DNA of 64,000 nt from Rhodococcus sp. ARC_M6 (GTDB taxonomy: Bacteria; Actinomycetota; Actinomycetes; Mycobacteriales; Mycobacteriaceae). A model generated the notes under the pieces. That model worked only from the letters and a program-made list of their open reading frames with translations. It ran no database searches and was not told the origin of the DNA. The translations under genes were made by a program, and so were the position numbers. Positions 53,818-63,517 of this stretch are shown here, piece after piece. How positions within the stretch are numbered: the stretch's first letter is position 1; each line of letters begins with the position of its first letter. The stretch covers positions 1-64,000 of the forward strand of contig NZ_JALGQH010000019.1 of the NCBI RefSeq assembly GCF_022810305.1, written 5' to 3'.

Positions 53818-54707
53818 TTTGCTGCCGCCTGAGCTGCCGGCGAGGACGCCAAATACTTCACCGCCTGGGCCGTCGAGCCCTCGTTGCTGGGATGGTACGA
53901 CTTCGAGAAGTACGTCGACATCCGCTTCACCAACTCGTAGCTTGTCGGCACGGTGCCCCGCTTGCCGGCGGCGACAAAATCGGAGAGGTGAGGGCGACGT
54001 CTGCTCGGAGCCTGCGCAGCGAGTTCGGGATCGTTTCGCATCAGGAATCGGGTTCCGCGGATCCACAGCCACACAATTACGGGCGTCACCAGGATCTGAG
54101 TACGAACTCTGCGGCTTTCACGCTTGTCGAAGTAGCGCATGACGTCGTACGCCACCGAGCGGTGTTCCACTTCTTCGGCACCGTGCCAGCGGAGCAGATC
54201 GAGCATGGTCGGGTGCATTCCCGCGCGATCGAGACCCTTGGCGTTGAGAACCCAGTCACCGAGAAATGCCGTGATATGTTCGATGGCTGCAATGATCGCC
54301 AACCGTTCGACCAGGTGATTCTCGGCCCGCAAACCCGTCATCGGGCGAGGCCCGAGCAGTTTCGAGAACGTCCATTCCATCTGCTGGGTATACGGCGTCG
54401 GATCCAGTCCGTTTTCCTTCAGATGGACAAGTACGCCGGTGTGCGCACCGGCGTGCATGGCTTCCTGGCCGATGAATCCGACGACGTCCTCGCGAAGCTT
54501 CTCGTCCTCGATGAGAGGGAGTGCTTCCTTGAACGTTTCGACGAACCACGCTTCACCCGCCGGCAGCAACAGGTGCAGCACGTTGAGTACGTGAGTACTG
54601 AACGGATCACCGGGAATCCAGTGCATGGGCAGGTCGGACCAGTCGAATTCGACGTTGCGAGCCTGCAACAGAATGTGGTCGGGCTCCGCGTAAATCTTGC
54701 TCGACAT
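53814..54707 (-). CDS. Metal-dependent hydrolase-like di-iron family protein (PF10118 type)
   Basis: A 297-residue mostly helical protein. His/Glu motifs (GQEAMHAGAHTG, and HGAEEVEHRSVAYDV) look like a four-helix di-iron centre. The family is annotated as predicted metal-dependent hydrolase. Coupled by GTGA to an electron-transfer reductase, it may really be an oxygenase fed by that partner (inference). Start ATG 54707 with AGGAG upstream. It heads a three-gene unit (54707 to 51682). Confidence 0.75.
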   Translation of the reverse strand: MSSKIYAEPDHILLQARNVEFDWSDLPMHWIPGDPFSTHVLNVLHLLLPAGEAWFVETFKEALPLIEDEKLREDVVGFIGQEAMHAGAHTGVLVHLKENGLDPTPYTQQMEWTFSKLLGPRPMTGLRAENHLVERLAIIAAIEHITAFLGDWVLNAKGLDRAGMHPTMLDLLRWHGAEEVEHRSVAYDVMRYFDKRESRRVRTQILVTPVIVWLWIRGTRFLMRNDPELAAQAPSRRRPHLSDFVAAGKRGTVPTSYELVKRMSTYFSKSYHPSNEGSTAQAVKYLASSPAAQAAAK

Positions 54708-54792
54708 TTCGATTACTCCTCATGCCTGTGACACAGTTCACCTATGACGAAGGTTAACTGTAACATGAAGTAATAGGTATAACTAGGCTCGC

Positions 54793-55326
54793 TCAGCCGT
54801 AAGTATCGCGAGGTCCACGGCCTTTGACGTGCCGTTCACCCTTCCGCCAGCTCGGCGCACTCGGTCCGGTGATTCGAAGTGTCTTCACGACGCCGTCACC
54901 CACCGCAGCAGCGATTTTCGCAAGGATCTGGGACTGCATCATCCGCAGCTGAGTAGCCCACGCCGTGGACTCTGCCGAGATACTCAAAACGCCGTCACGC
55001 AGAGACATCGGTTCGGCGTGCGCAGAAATGTCTTCACCGACCACCTGTGGCCAGCGGCCCAGAACGGTGCCCTCCGACACCTTGGGGGACCATCCGCGGG
55101 ATTTCGATATCGCGCTGGTCAAAGAGCCGAACGGTTGTGGATCGCGGGCATCCGGACCAGGACCGGACCAACCGCCTCGACGACGCGGTCGACCACTGCC
55201 GAACTTCGGCGACGAGCGTCCCTGCCCGACGGATTTACCGTTGGCCTTGGCAGCAGCGCGGGCCTCCTCGAGGGCGCGGCGGGCCAGGTCGATTCCCCGT
55301 AGTTCCGGTTCTTTCTCGTCACTCAT
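54793..55326 (-). CDS. DUF721 protein (DciA-like)
   Basis: A 177-residue protein with a disordered basic N-terminal half and a C-terminal DUF721 domain ([36 protein letters not shown]). DUF721/DciA proteins load the replicative helicase in bacteria that lack DnaC, and this is the conserved Rv0004 position between recF and gyrB. The start overlaps the recF stop by 8 nt. Confidence 0.9.
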   Translation of the reverse strand: MSDEKEPELRGIDLARRALEEARAAAKANGKSVGQGRSSPKFGSGRPRRRGGWSGPGPDARDPQPFGSLTSAISKSRGWSPKVSEGTVLGRWPQVVGEDISAHAEPMSLRDGVLSISAESTAWATQLRMMQSQILAKIAAAVGDGVVKTLRITGPSAPSWRKGERHVKGRGPRDTYG

Positions 55327-56533
55327 CGGATTCGACCTCCTCGGATAGATCCTTCGAGACTATCCGCGAAATCCGACCTTCGGGGGTTTCCGACGCTTCG
55401 ACACCGAACTTGGCTGCCTCGAGTTCTTCCGGAACATCCTCGGGAACTGCCGCGGTGATGAGGACCTGTTCAGCGGTGGCGGCAACTGCGGCCAAGGCCT
55501 GTCGACGACGCCGATCCAACTCGGCAAAAACATCGTCGAGAAGAAGCACAGGATCACTGCCGTCGGTTCGCAACAGCGAAAACCCGGCCAGTCTCAGTGA
55601 GAGCGCATAAGACCACGATTCCCCATGGCTGGCAAAGCCTTTCGCGGGAGTATCGCCGAGAACCAGCTCGAGGTCATCACGATGCGGACCGACCAGACAC
55701 ACACCTCGGTCGATCTCCTTGGTTCGCATCACCGACAGTTCGTGGTGAAAACGCTCCTCGAGGTACGCGACGTCATCGATTCCGGGAACCCTTGTGGGAT
55801 CAGTGAATTCGGGATCCAACGAGGTTCCGAGGCTGCTTCGATAACGAATGGAGGCAGGTCGAGATTCTGGTGCTATCGATCGATACGACTCTACGAGATG
55901 CGGTGCAAGATCGTGAACCAACTCGAGGCGTCCGGCCAACAGTTGTGCCCCGTGAGCAGCAAGATGCCCGTCCCACACCTCGAGGGTGGAGAGCACATTC
56001 TCACCGGAGCCACGTCGCAGAGCCGCGCCGGCTGTCTTCAGAAGCGCCGAGCGTTGACGCAGAACTTTGTCGTAATCGGCACGTACAGCAGCCATTCGGG
56101 GAATCCGCGACGTCAACAGTTCGTCGAGATAGCGTCGACGGTCGCTGGGATCACCACGCACCAAAGACAAGTCTTCGGGAGCGAACATCACCGACTGCAG
56201 AATTCCCAGAACTTCACGGGGACGTCGCGTCGGCGACTGATTTATCCTGGCGCGGTTGGACTTTCCTTCGATCAACTCGACGTCGATCGTAAGCTCACGT
56301 CCGGCATTGACCACTGTGGCACCGGCAAATGCGCTAGCAGTACCGCTGCGAATCATCGGGGCATCGGCGGAGACCCGATGAGACGACAGCGTCGACAAGT
56401 AACCGAGTGACTCGAGGATGTTGGTTTTACCGTGTCCGTTGGAACCGAGGAACACGGTTGTACCCGGAAGAAGGTCGAGTGTCAGGGAATCCCAGGAACG
56501 GAAGTCCCGCAAAGAGAATCTACGAACGAACAC
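55319..56533 (-). CDS. recF: Recombination/replication repair protein RecF
   Basis: A 404-residue SMC-like ATPase. Walker A is [11 protein letters not shown]; the signature is in the [12 protein letters not shown] region; Walker B is [13 protein letters not shown]. Start taken as GTG 56533, which gives the family's usual [14 protein letters not shown] beginning and has GGGGAA upstream; a TTG 18 codons earlier is also in frame. It loads RecA at gaps and forms the conserved dnaN-recF order. Confidence 0.95.
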   Translation of the reverse strand: MFVRRFSLRDFRSWDSLTLDLLPGTTVFLGSNGHGKTNILESLGYLSTLSSHRVSADAPMIRSGTASAFAGATVVNAGRELTIDVELIEGKSNRARINQSPTRRPREVLGILQSVMFAPEDLSLVRGDPSDRRRYLDELLTSRIPRMAAVRADYDKVLRQRSALLKTAGAALRRGSGENVLSTLEVWDGHLAAHGAQLLAGRLELVHDLAPHLVESYRSIAPESRPASIRYRSSLGTSLDPEFTDPTRVPGIDDVAYLEERFHHELSVMRTKEIDRGVCLVGPHRDDLELVLGDTPAKGFASHGESWSYALSLRLAGFSLLRTDGSDPVLLLDDVFAELDRRRRQALAAVAATAEQVLITAAVPEDVPEELEAAKFGVEASETPEGRISRIVSKDLSEEVESDE

Positions 56534-56590
56534 TGTGGTTTCCCCGGATCCGAATGTCGGAGAGCCACCAGGACTCTCCGACGTCAACTA

Positions 56591-57802
56591 TCAGCCGGGA
56601 AGACGAACCGGCATCAGCAGGTAGGTGTACTCGCTCGAGGGCGCAGCGAAGTTACCGGATTCGTCCGGTGTCGGATCTTCTTCGGTAGCCGGACGCAGGA
56701 CAGCCGGACGGCTGGGAGTCGTGAAGCCGAACAGGACGTTTTCGCTGTGCAGCGAGGTTAATCCGTCGTTCAGGTATCCGGGGTTGAACGCGATTGTCAG
56801 CGGTTCACCCTGGAACGTCGCATTGAGGGTTTCTTCGGCGCGACCAGCGTCGTCGCCACCAGCGGAGAGCAGGAGACCTTCAGTGGAGAACTGCATACGC
56901 ACCTGAGCGCCACGCTCAGCCACGAGAGCGACACGCTTGATGGCTTCGATCAGCGGAGCTACCTCGACGGTTGCCATGGCTGTGTGAGTCGCGGGCAGCA
57001 ACTGACGGAACTTGGGGAATTCTGCATCGAGGAGACGCGTCGTTGTACGACGACCGTCATTCACAATGCCGAGGAGTCCGTCGTTACCGATGCTCGAGCC
57101 GGAACCGAGAGCGAGCTCGACCGGCGAATTTGCATTGCCGGCAAGAGTTTTCGCGGATTCCGACAAAGTCTTGGCCGGGATGAGAACTGCTGCTTCTACA
57201 TCCGGATTGGCCGGAGTCCACTCGAGTTCACGAACAGCGAGACGGAAACGGTCTGTTGCGGCAAGGACGATGGAATTCTGCTTGATCTCGACGCGAATAC
57301 CCGTCAGCATCGGCAGGGTGTCATCTTTGCCGGCAGCGATGGCGACCTGGCTGATTGCTTCGGAGAACAAATCAACCGGGATGGAACCTGACTGCTGCGG
57401 AAGCGTCGGAAGCTGCGGGTAGTCCTCGACCGGCATTGTGGGCAGGGAGAACTTTGCGCTTCCGCACGAGATGAGAACGCGAGTGCCCTCGAGGGACACA
57501 TCGACAGGCTTGTTAGGCAGGGACTTGGTGATGTCAGCCAAGAGGCGACCCGAGACGAGTACCTGACCCACGGTGGTCACATCTGCGGAGACGCGGACCT
57601 GAGCTGAGACCTCGTAATCGAATCCGGAGACGGTGAGTCCCTGTTCGGTTGCATCGAGAAGAACTCCGCCGAGGACGGGAACAGGCGGCCTCGAGGGCAG
57701 GCTGCGGGCAACCCACGCGACTGAGTCAGCGAATTCTTCCCGGGAAACGCGAAACTTCAGGCTTCCAAGCTCCATCGCCGGGTGATTCCTCTCGGTAGTC
57801 AT
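56591..57802 (-). CDS. dnaN: DNA polymerase III sliding clamp (beta subunit)
   Basis: A 403-residue clamp made of three repeated folds. Family marks: [39 protein letters not shown] and the terminal [10 protein letters not shown] that forms the peptide-binding pocket. ATG 57802 starts the longest frame; ATG 57775 (MELGSLKF), with GAGAGGA upstream, is an equally good candidate. It is just downstream of oriC. Confidence 0.97.
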   Translation of the reverse strand: MTTERNHPAMELGSLKFRVSREEFADSVAWVARSLPSRPPVPVLGGVLLDATEQGLTVSGFDYEVSAQVRVSADVTTVGQVLVSGRLLADITKSLPNKPVDVSLEGTRVLISCGSAKFSLPTMPVEDYPQLPTLPQQSGSIPVDLFSEAISQVAIAAGKDDTLPMLTGIRVEIKQNSIVLAATDRFRLAVRELEWTPANPDVEAAVLIPAKTLSESAKTLAGNANSPVELALGSGSSIGNDGLLGIVNDGRRTTTRLLDAEFPKFRQLLPATHTAMATVEVAPLIEAIKRVALVAERGAQVRMQFSTEGLLLSAGGDDAGRAEETLNATFQGEPLTIAFNPGYLNDGLTSLHSENVLFGFTTPSRPAVLRPATEEDPTPDESGNFAAPSSEYTYLLMPVRLPG

Positions 57803-58182
57803 GTTCTGGTGGTGCGAATCCGCATCAGCTCGTCACAAGTCTGACACAGACGGTAACGACGAGTCTGACCCAGACGGCAACGACGCCAACCGTATGCCCT
57901 CGAGGGGCGATGAGGAAAGCCGAAGCCGGGACGGGCGGTCCGCCTCGAGGGGTTCCTAACAGGAGTTGTCCCCAATTCTGTTTTCAAAGAGCTTTTCCTA
58001 GAAATTTCTCAGTAGTAGTAATAAGTCCTGTGCAATCTGTGGAGTAACGGTTGTTGATGCAGGTCTGCCCCCTCGAGGGCCTGTGGACTTCTCGAGGACA
58101 GACTCGAGGAGCGATTGGCCCCTTCTGTGCACAGTTGAAAAGTTTTCGGATTCCTCCTCGAGATCTCCACAGACTTCGGGAG

Positions 58183-58203
58183 TTATCCACACAGTTATCC
58201 CCA
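58183..58203. promoter_or_regulatory. DnaA boxes in oriC
   Basis: Perfect TTATCCACA followed 3 nt later by TTATCCCCA (one mismatch), both in the same orientation. Confidence 0.85.
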
Positions 58204-58323
58204 GATGTGAATACTTTTCAAAGGAACTTCCGAGTTCGGTCAAACCGGCGTGTCTAACACGGGCGTGTCGCGAGTTTCGAAGGACCGTTCGCCCTTGAGG
58301 GGCCCAATATCGGGGGCGCCGAA

Positions 58324-58375
58324 AAACACCGATGCCGCTCAAGGGACAACTCCCCTCGAGCGGCATCGGCTCGAA
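58324..58375 (-). terminator. Terminator after dnaA
   Basis: A perfect 12-bp stem (CCGATGCCGCTC / GAGCGGCATCGG) with an internal AGGG/CCCC pairing; on the minus strand it is followed by TGTTTTT. It insulates dnaA from oriC and dnaN. Confidence 0.9.
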
Positions 58376-58385
58376 AAACTGCAGG

Positions 58386-59942
58386 TCAGCGCTTAGAGCG
58401 CTGTTTGATCCGAGCCGTCAGCTCCTGGACCTGGTCGTAAACCTTGCGACGCTCGGTCATTTCCTTACGAATCTTCTTGTCGGCATACATGACGGTGGTG
58501 TGGTCACGTCCGAATGTCTGACCGATCTTCGGCAATGACAAATCCGTCAGCTCACGGCACAAATACATGGAGATCTGGCGTGCCTGTGCGAGCGGACGGG
58601 CCTTACCGGGCCCACACAGGTCGTCGATCGACATATTGAAGTATTCGGCCGTGACGGCCATGATCGTCGCTGCGTTGATCTCGAGGCTCGACGAATCCGG
58701 CATCAGATCGCGAAGGACAACTTCGGCCAACGTCAGATCCAACGGCTGACGATTGAGCGAGGCGAACGCGGTGACACGAATCAACGCGCCCTCGAGTTCG
58801 CGGATGTTGCGCTCGATCCGGCTGGCGATCAGCTCGAGGACGTCGTGCGGCACCTCGAGGCGATCCATCCTCGCCTTCTTACTCAAGATCGCGATACGCG
58901 TCTCGAGTTCCGGCGGCTGAACGTCGGTGATCAGGCCCCATTCGAATCGGGTCCGCAGTCGCTCCTCGAGGGTTGCCAACTGCTTGGGCGGCCGGTCGGA
59001 GGAGACGACGATCTGCTTGTTCGCGTTGTGCAGGGTGTTGAAGGTGTGGAAGAACTCTTCCTGGATACCTTCCTTGCCCTCGATGAACTGGATGTCGTCG
59101 ACCAGCAGCACATCTGTTTCGCGGTAGCGACGCTTGAACGCAACCTTGCGGTCGTCACGAAGACTGTTGATGAAGTCGTTCGTGAACTCTTCGGTAGAGA
59201 CGTATTTCACGCGCATGCCCGGGAAAAGGCGTTGTGCGTAGTGGCCGGCGGCGTGCAGCAGATGCGTCTTGCCCAGTCCCGACGCTCCCCAGATGAAGAG
59301 GGGGTTGTACGCCCGGGCGGGGGCTTCGGCGATCGCGACGGCAGCAGCGTGCGCAAAACGGTTGGAAGACCCGATGACAAAGGTGTCGAAGGTGTACTTC
59401 GCGTTCAGGCTGTTTGCACCGGAGTTGGACGACGACGGTGTGGACGGCGGTTTCGTGAAGTACGACGGCCACGATTCGTGAACGCTTGCGAGCGCTTCCC
59501 GGTCGTCGTCGACTTCTTCGCTCTCGGCTGTTTCGGAGTCCGAGGGTTCTCCGTCACCTTCGGTGAATCGGCGCCGACGGTAGGCACCGGAACTGTTGAC
59601 CGATTCGAACTGTCGGCTTCCGGTGCGTTCTTCGGGTTCGGCCGACGGATCGGAGTCCGGCGGAGCGATACGGACGCCGAGTCCTTCTACCTGTCCGCCG
59701 AGGTGTCGTCCGAGTGCTTGCAGAATCGGTTCGCGCAGATCGCGTTCGATTGTCTCTTGAGCGAAGGACGACGGAACCGAGAGGAGTGCAAATCCTTGTG
59801 CGAGTGTGAGCGGCTTCACCAGACGAACGAACGCCTTCTGCTTACTGCTCAGTATCGGAAGATCGTTCCCGGGGTCATCACTCGTGAGTTCTGCAACCAC
59901 GTCGACCCAGGCACGTGCGAGCGCGTTGGGATCGTCGTTCAC
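58386..59942 (-). CDS. dnaA: Chromosomal replication initiator DnaA
   Basis: A 518-residue AAA+ initiator. Domain I at 1-90 ([19 protein letters not shown]), a disordered acidic domain II, domain III with Walker [14 protein letters not shown] and Walker [13 protein letters not shown], and domain IV with the DnaA-box recognition signature [17 protein letters not shown] 59942 is chosen because AAGGA lies 7 nt upstream and the protein then starts as in relatives; ATG 59957 is also in frame. Confidence 0.97.
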   Translation of the reverse strand: MNDDPNALARAWVDVVAELTSDDPGNDLPILSSKQKAFVRLVKPLTLAQGFALLSVPSSFAQETIERDLREPILQALGRHLGGQVEGLGVRIAPPDSDPSAEPEERTGSRQFESVNSSGAYRRRRFTEGDGEPSDSETAESEEVDDDREALASVHESWPSYFTKPPSTPSSSNSGANSLNAKYTFDTFVIGSSNRFAHAAAVAIAEAPARAYNPLFIWGASGLGKTHLLHAAGHYAQRLFPGMRVKYVSTEEFTNDFINSLRDDRKVAFKRRYRETDVLLVDDIQFIEGKEGIQEEFFHTFNTLHNANKQIVVSSDRPPKQLATLEERLRTRFEWGLITDVQPPELETRIAILSKKARMDRLEVPHDVLELIASRIERNIRELEGALIRVTAFASLNRQPLDLTLAEVVLRDLMPDSSSLEINAATIMAVTAEYFNMSIDDLCGPGKARPLAQARQISMYLCRELTDLSLPKIGQTFGRDHTTVMYADKKIRKEMTERRKVYDQVQELTARIKQRSKR

Positions 59943-60108
59943 GTGGTTCCTTCCCATGTTTCGGCGACAGGTGAGTGTGCTGGCGCTGCCGAGCGCATTG
60001 CTGCGGCGTGGATGTTCGGTGGTGTGGCACCTTTCGGTGTATCGCCCCACCTGAGGTGAGAACCTCGTAAGGCTACGAATATGCCACCTGAACTGTGTTT
60101 CCACACAA

Positions 60109-60128
60109 TTATCCACAGATGTGGACAA
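60109..60128. promoter_or_regulatory. DnaA boxes upstream of dnaA
   Basis: Perfect TTATCCACA (60109-60117) and inverted TGTGGACAA (60120-60128), 2 nt apart, about 170 nt upstream of dnaA. Confidence 0.85.
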
Positions 60129-60529
60129 ACGTGCACAGAGTAGGTTTTTTTGTGGCCGTTTTCTTGAAATCCTGACGAGAAACCCATCTACCTGCAGGTT
60201 TGTGGGGACTCGAGGCGTCGGACACTCGGTGGTAGCGATGCGTTAATACTCACAGCCCTGTGGATGAATGTGGAAACTCGGGTTTCCACGTCGAAACCTG
60301 CGCCTCGAACCGAATGTGCAGATGAGACCTTGTCGAGTGGTTCCACGCCGGAATTGCGTACACCGGGATTTGTCTGCCCCGGTTCGGGTTGCAAAAATGT
60401 TGCCAAGGTCACACCTGCTGCCTCGCTCGAGGTCACGGCCCTATGCACAGGTTCAGGCAATCATGTGGGATCTTCGGACTTTTGGCGTGTCGCATTGCTC
60501 GGCGTGAGAGGTCCGTCGAAAGTGCTGGT

Positions 60530-60558
60530 TTGACCTTGGCAACGGTGGTAAGTAACCT
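60530..60558 (+). promoter_or_regulatory. Putative rpmH operon promoter
   Basis: A -35 TTGACC (60530-60535), 17-nt spacer, and -10 TAACCT (60553-60558). This leaves a leader of roughly 190 nt before rpmH. Confidence 0.6.
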
Positions 60559-60756
60559 CTAACAGTCACCCGTTGGCGGTGATCATTTCGTGCTGACTAC
60601 ACATGTCGGGTCGGAAGGATTATCCAAGCCGCTTGTCAGGTGGAGTACGTAGTTAGTCCTAGCTAGCTAGATCCGGCTAGATCCAAGGCGCTCAAGTGGT
60701 GCCGATTTAAATTGAGGGCGCCGGGAGGCGCCAATGAACTTCGAGGAGTGTTGACC

Positions 60757-60900
60757 GTGGCCAAGGGCAAGCGGACGTTCCAGCCGAATAATCGCCGCCG
60801 CGCGCGTGTTCACGGCTTCCGTCTTCGTATGCGTACCCGTGCGGGTCGTGCAATCGTTTCGGCGCGTCGCCGTAAGGGCCGCGAATCCATTACAGCCTGA
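60757..60900 (+). CDS. rpmH: 50S ribosomal protein L34
   Basis: A 47-residue basic protein with the L34 pattern: [20 protein letters not shown], then [19 protein letters not shown]. The start is GTG 60757 with GAGGAG upstream. It heads the rpmH-rnpA-yidD-yidC-khpB group, divergent from dnaA. Confidence 0.97.
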   Translation: MAKGKRTFQPNNRRRARVHGFRLRMRTRAGRAIVSARRRKGRESITA

Positions 60901-60926
60901 TCTGATTTTGAGTTCAGGAGCTCGGG

Positions 60927-61307
60927 GTGTTGCCTGAGCCGTACCGGTTGCGTCGCCACTCGGATTTTTCCGTGGCGGTGCGACGCGGTCGTCGTATGGG
61001 AAGACGCGACCTTGTCGTGCACGCGTTCGATCGCGAGCAAGTAGAGGCGCTGGTAGTAACAAATCACGGTCCCCGTTTCGGGCTGATCGTGAGCAAGGCT
61101 GTCGGGCCGGCGGTGATTCGACATCGAGTCGCGCGCCGGCTTCGTCATATCTGTGCAGACCTCGCACAGCAGGTTTCACCCGAGACGGATGTGGTTATCC
61201 GTGCTCTCCCGGGTAGTGCCACCGCCAGTTCTGCGGAACTGGCCGTGCAACTGCGCGCAGGTCTGAAAAAAATGAACCTATTGGTGTCGGTAAGTGAAGA
61301 GCCATGA
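60927..61307 (+). CDS. rnpA: Ribonuclease P protein component
   Basis: A 126-residue protein subunit of RNase P. Early [20 protein letters not shown] and RNR-box-like [13 protein letters not shown] match the family. The start is GTG 60927 with AGGAG upstream. Its stop overlaps yidD (ATGA). Confidence 0.94.
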   Translation: MLPEPYRLRRHSDFSVAVRRGRRMGRRDLVVHAFDREQVEALVVTNHGPRFGLIVSKAVGPAVIRHRVARRLRHICADLAQQVSPETDVVIRALPGSATASSAELAVQLRAGLKKMNLLVSVSEEP

Positions 61308-61657
61308 GTACTCCGCTCTCTGAGCAGATCGAATCTCCCTCGGCCTCCCGTTTCTTGACGGTGTTGAAGGTCGTGCGTCGTGCTCCCGCCACTGTTCTGA
61401 TCTTCTGTATCGAGCTGTACCGGACATATGTGTCGCCCTTGCGGATGCCGACCTGCCGGTTTACCCCCACTTGTAGTGAGTACGCAGTCGAAGCACTGCG
61501 CACGCATGGGGCGATCAAAGGCCTTTTCTTGACTGTGGTGCGGTTGGCGAAGTGTGCCCCCTGGCATTCTGGAGGGTGGGACCCCGTCCCTGCCCGTCGT
61601 GACCGTGATGCGGGTTGCCGCCACCCTGGTCCTATGGACGAACAGAGGAGTACTTAG
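61304..61657 (+). CDS. yidD: Membrane protein insertion efficiency factor YidD
   Basis: A 117-residue protein with the YidD core: [31 protein letters not shown] and a [13 protein letters not shown] end with conserved Cys residues. One amphipathic or membrane segment (about 25-45). Assists YidC-mediated insertion. ATG 61304 overlaps the rnpA stop. Confidence 0.93.
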   Translation: MSTPLSEQIESPSASRFLTVLKVVRRAPATVLIFCIELYRTYVSPLRMPTCRFTPTCSEYAVEALRTHGAIKGLFLTVVRLAKCAPWHSGGWDPVPARRDRDAGCRHPGPMDEQRST

Positions 61658-61661
61658 AGCC

Positions 61662-62780
61662 GTGCTCAATTTCATTTACTATCCGGTTTCCGCGATTCTG
61701 TGGGTCTGGCACAAGGTCTTCGGCTTTGTGTTGGGCGCAGACAGCGGTATCGCCTGGGCACTGTCCGTGGTGTTCCTGGTGTTCACGTTGCGTGCTGTTC
61801 TGTACAAGCCGTTCGTGAAGCAGGTCCGCACCACCCGTCAGATGCAGGAATTGCAGCCCCAGATCAAGGCTCTGCAGAAGAAGTACGCGGGTGACCGTCA
61901 GCGTCAGGCTGTCGAGATGCAGAAGCTCCAGAAGGAGCACGGATTCAACCCGATCATGGGTTGCCTCCCGGTCTTGGCTCAGGCGCCGGTGTTCATCGGT
62001 CTGTTCCACGTTCTGCGCTCGTTCAACCGCACCGGTACGGGCATGGGCCAGCTGTCAATGACGCCGGCGGAAAACGCTTCTACTGCCAACTACGTGTTCA
62101 GTCCGGCAGACGTTCAGTCCTTCCTGGATGCTCGACTGTTCGGTGCACCGATTTCGGCAGCTATCACGACACCGGTTGCTCAGCTCCAGGCTTACGTCAC
62201 CGAGAACGTTCCGGAACTGCCATCGCGACTGAACATCATCTTGGTTGCCGTTCCGCTGATGATCATCGCCAGCATCGCGACGCACTTCAACTCACGCGCT
62301 TCCGTTGCTCGTCAGTCCGAGGCTGCCGCAGCCAACCCGCAGTCCGCGATCATGAACAAGCTCGCGCTCTATGTTTTCCCGCTGGGTGTTCTTGTCGGTG
62401 GACCGTTCCTGCCGATCGCCATCCTGCTGTACTGGGTGTCCAACAACATGTGGACCTACGGCCAGCAGCATCTCGTCTTCCGCAAGATCGATGCCGAGGA
62501 AGAAGAGAAGAAACAGGAAGCGATCACGCGTCGCAACGACAATGCTCCGAAGCCCGGCGCCCGGCCGGATCCCACGAAGAAAAAGGGTTCCCCGGCTGCG
62601 TTGAAGACTGCGGATTCGTCCGACGAAGAAGCAGACCAGCCTGAAGTTTCGCTCCAGAAGCCGGAGAAGCCTGCGCCGAAATCAACCGGTGCAAGCGGCG
62701 GCGGTTCCACGTCGAAACCGAAGCAGAACCGGTCACAGACCAATCGCGGTAACTCCCCCAAGCGCAATAAGCGGCGCTGA
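61662..62780 (+). CDS. yidC: Membrane protein insertase YidC
   Basis: A 372-residue insertase with about five helices (starting [15 protein letters not shown]), a coiled cytoplasmic hairpin rich in Gln/Lys (about 55-95), and the conserved late [19 protein letters not shown]. The C-terminal 100 residues are charged and disordered. GTG 61662 is chosen, behind GAGGAG; the frame upstream overlaps yidD. Confidence 0.94.
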   Translation: MLNFIYYPVSAILWVWHKVFGFVLGADSGIAWALSVVFLVFTLRAVLYKPFVKQVRTTRQMQELQPQIKALQKKYAGDRQRQAVEMQKLQKEHGFNPIMGCLPVLAQAPVFIGLFHVLRSFNRTGTGMGQLSMTPAENASTANYVFSPADVQSFLDARLFGAPISAAITTPVAQLQAYVTENVPELPSRLNIILVAVPLMIIASIATHFNSRASVARQSEAAAANPQSAIMNKLALYVFPLGVLVGGPFLPIAILLYWVSNNMWTYGQQHLVFRKIDAEEEEKKQEAITRRNDNAPKPGARPDPTKKKGSPAALKTADSSDEEADQPEVSLQKPEKPAPKSTGASGGGSTSKPKQNRSQTNRGNSPKRNKRR

Positions 62781-62800
62781 TCGAGGAAAGAGAACGACCA

Positions 62801-63370
62801 ATGTCCAGTGAAGCTGATATCGCTGTGGATGGAGAAAACTCAGACGTGAGCACCGAAACTGCTGCGCCGGTTACCGAGGTCGATATCGATTCCGACCTCG
62901 ACGACTCCGATGACGATTTGATCGAAGAAGGCGAAATCGCCGGCGATTACCTCGAGCAGTTGCTCGACGTGCTCGACTTCGACGGCGACATCGACTTGGA
63001 CGTCGAGGGCGATCGCGCGATCGTGAGCATCGACGGTGGAGACGATTTGACCAAGCTGGTCGGTCAGAAGGGTGAGGTTCTGGATGCTCTCCAGGAACTG
63101 ACCCGGTTGGCTGTTCAGCAATCGACCGGTGAGCGAAGCCGCCTGATGCTGGACATCGCAGGCTGGCGTGCGGGTCGCCGCGAAGCACTCAGTACCCTTG
63201 GTGCGGAAGCTGCTGCGCGGGTTCTCGAGACCGGTGAGCGCGAAGAGTTGGCACCGATGACGCCGTTTGAGCGCAAGATCGTGCACGACGCCGTCGCTAA
63301 GGTCGACGGTGTTTCGAGCGAAAGTGAGGGCGCTGAGCCTTCACGTCGAGTGGTTGTCCTCAAGGACTGA
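62801..63370 (+). CDS. khpB: RNA-binding protein KhpB/Jag
   Basis: A 189-residue protein with an acidic N-terminus, a KH domain (GDDLTKLVGQKGEVLDALQ) and an R3H domain (MTPFERKIVHDAV). Binds RNA with KhpA and affects division and envelope genes in other bacteria. It is in the conserved place after yidC, 20 nt downstream. Confidence 0.93.
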   Translation: MSSEADIAVDGENSDVSTETAAPVTEVDIDSDLDDSDDDLIEEGEIAGDYLEQLLDVLDFDGDIDLDVEGDRAIVSIDGGDDLTKLVGQKGEVLDALQELTRLAVQQSTGERSRLMLDIAGWRAGRREALSTLGAEAAARVLETGEREELAPMTPFERKIVHDAVAKVDGVSSESEGAEPSRRVVVLKD

Positions 63371-63389
63371 CACTCCCCTGAAGCAAGAA

Positions 63390-63423
63390 AATGCGGGCCC
63401 CGGATTCTTCCGGGGCCCGCATT
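63390..63423 (+). terminator. Terminator after khpB
   Basis: AATGCGGGCCCCGG pairs perfectly with CCGGGGCCCGCATT around a 6-nt loop. Confidence 0.9.
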
Positions 63424-63445
63424 CTTGTCGGTGTGCGAAGTGATG

Positions 63446-63461
63446 TGTTTCACGTGAAACG
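63446..63461. other. parS centromere site
   Basis: TGTTTCACGTGAAACG matches the bacterial parS consensus TGTTTCACGTGAAACA at 15 of 16 positions and has the full 14-bp palindromic core. It lies about 5 kb from oriC in the usual zone. It would bind ParB for origin segregation. Confidence 0.88.
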
Positions 63462-63517
63462 ATCTGTCCGTGCCTTCCTCCGAGGGCAGCACATCATGAC
63501 TGACAGGATCATCGAGA

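Larger units (their letters stand above)
57803..58385. other. Chromosomal replication origin, oriC (dnaA-dnaN spacer)
   Basis: 583 nt without coding sequence between dnaA and dnaN, where oriC lies in mycolata. Contains DnaA boxes TTATCCACA (58183-58191), TTATCCCCA (58195-58203) and TTGTCCCCA (57966-57974). An AT-rich stretch (about 57975-58035) is a good unwinding element. Seven CTCGAG palindromes, several extended to CCTCGAGG, lie across the region. The dnaA terminator is at its right edge. Boundaries are functional estimates. Confidence 0.85.
59943..60756. other. dnaA-rpmH divergent region
   Basis: 814 nt with no convincing gene. It holds two DnaA boxes near dnaA (60109-60128), the 10-bp palindrome ACCTGCAGGT (60190-60199), and the rpmH promoter. 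The rest shows no clear structure. The boxes suggest DnaA autoregulation. Confidence 0.7.

Noticed and set aside
57897-58360. CRISPR-like reading of the repeated CTCGAG elements in oriC
   Set aside because: Units are short palindromes at irregular spacing with no constant repeat-spacer length and no cas genes.
60264-60533. Small frames between dnaA and rpmH
   Set aside because: They overlap one another, lack ribosome sites and carry no domain; the region is better explained as promoter and DnaA-box DNA.
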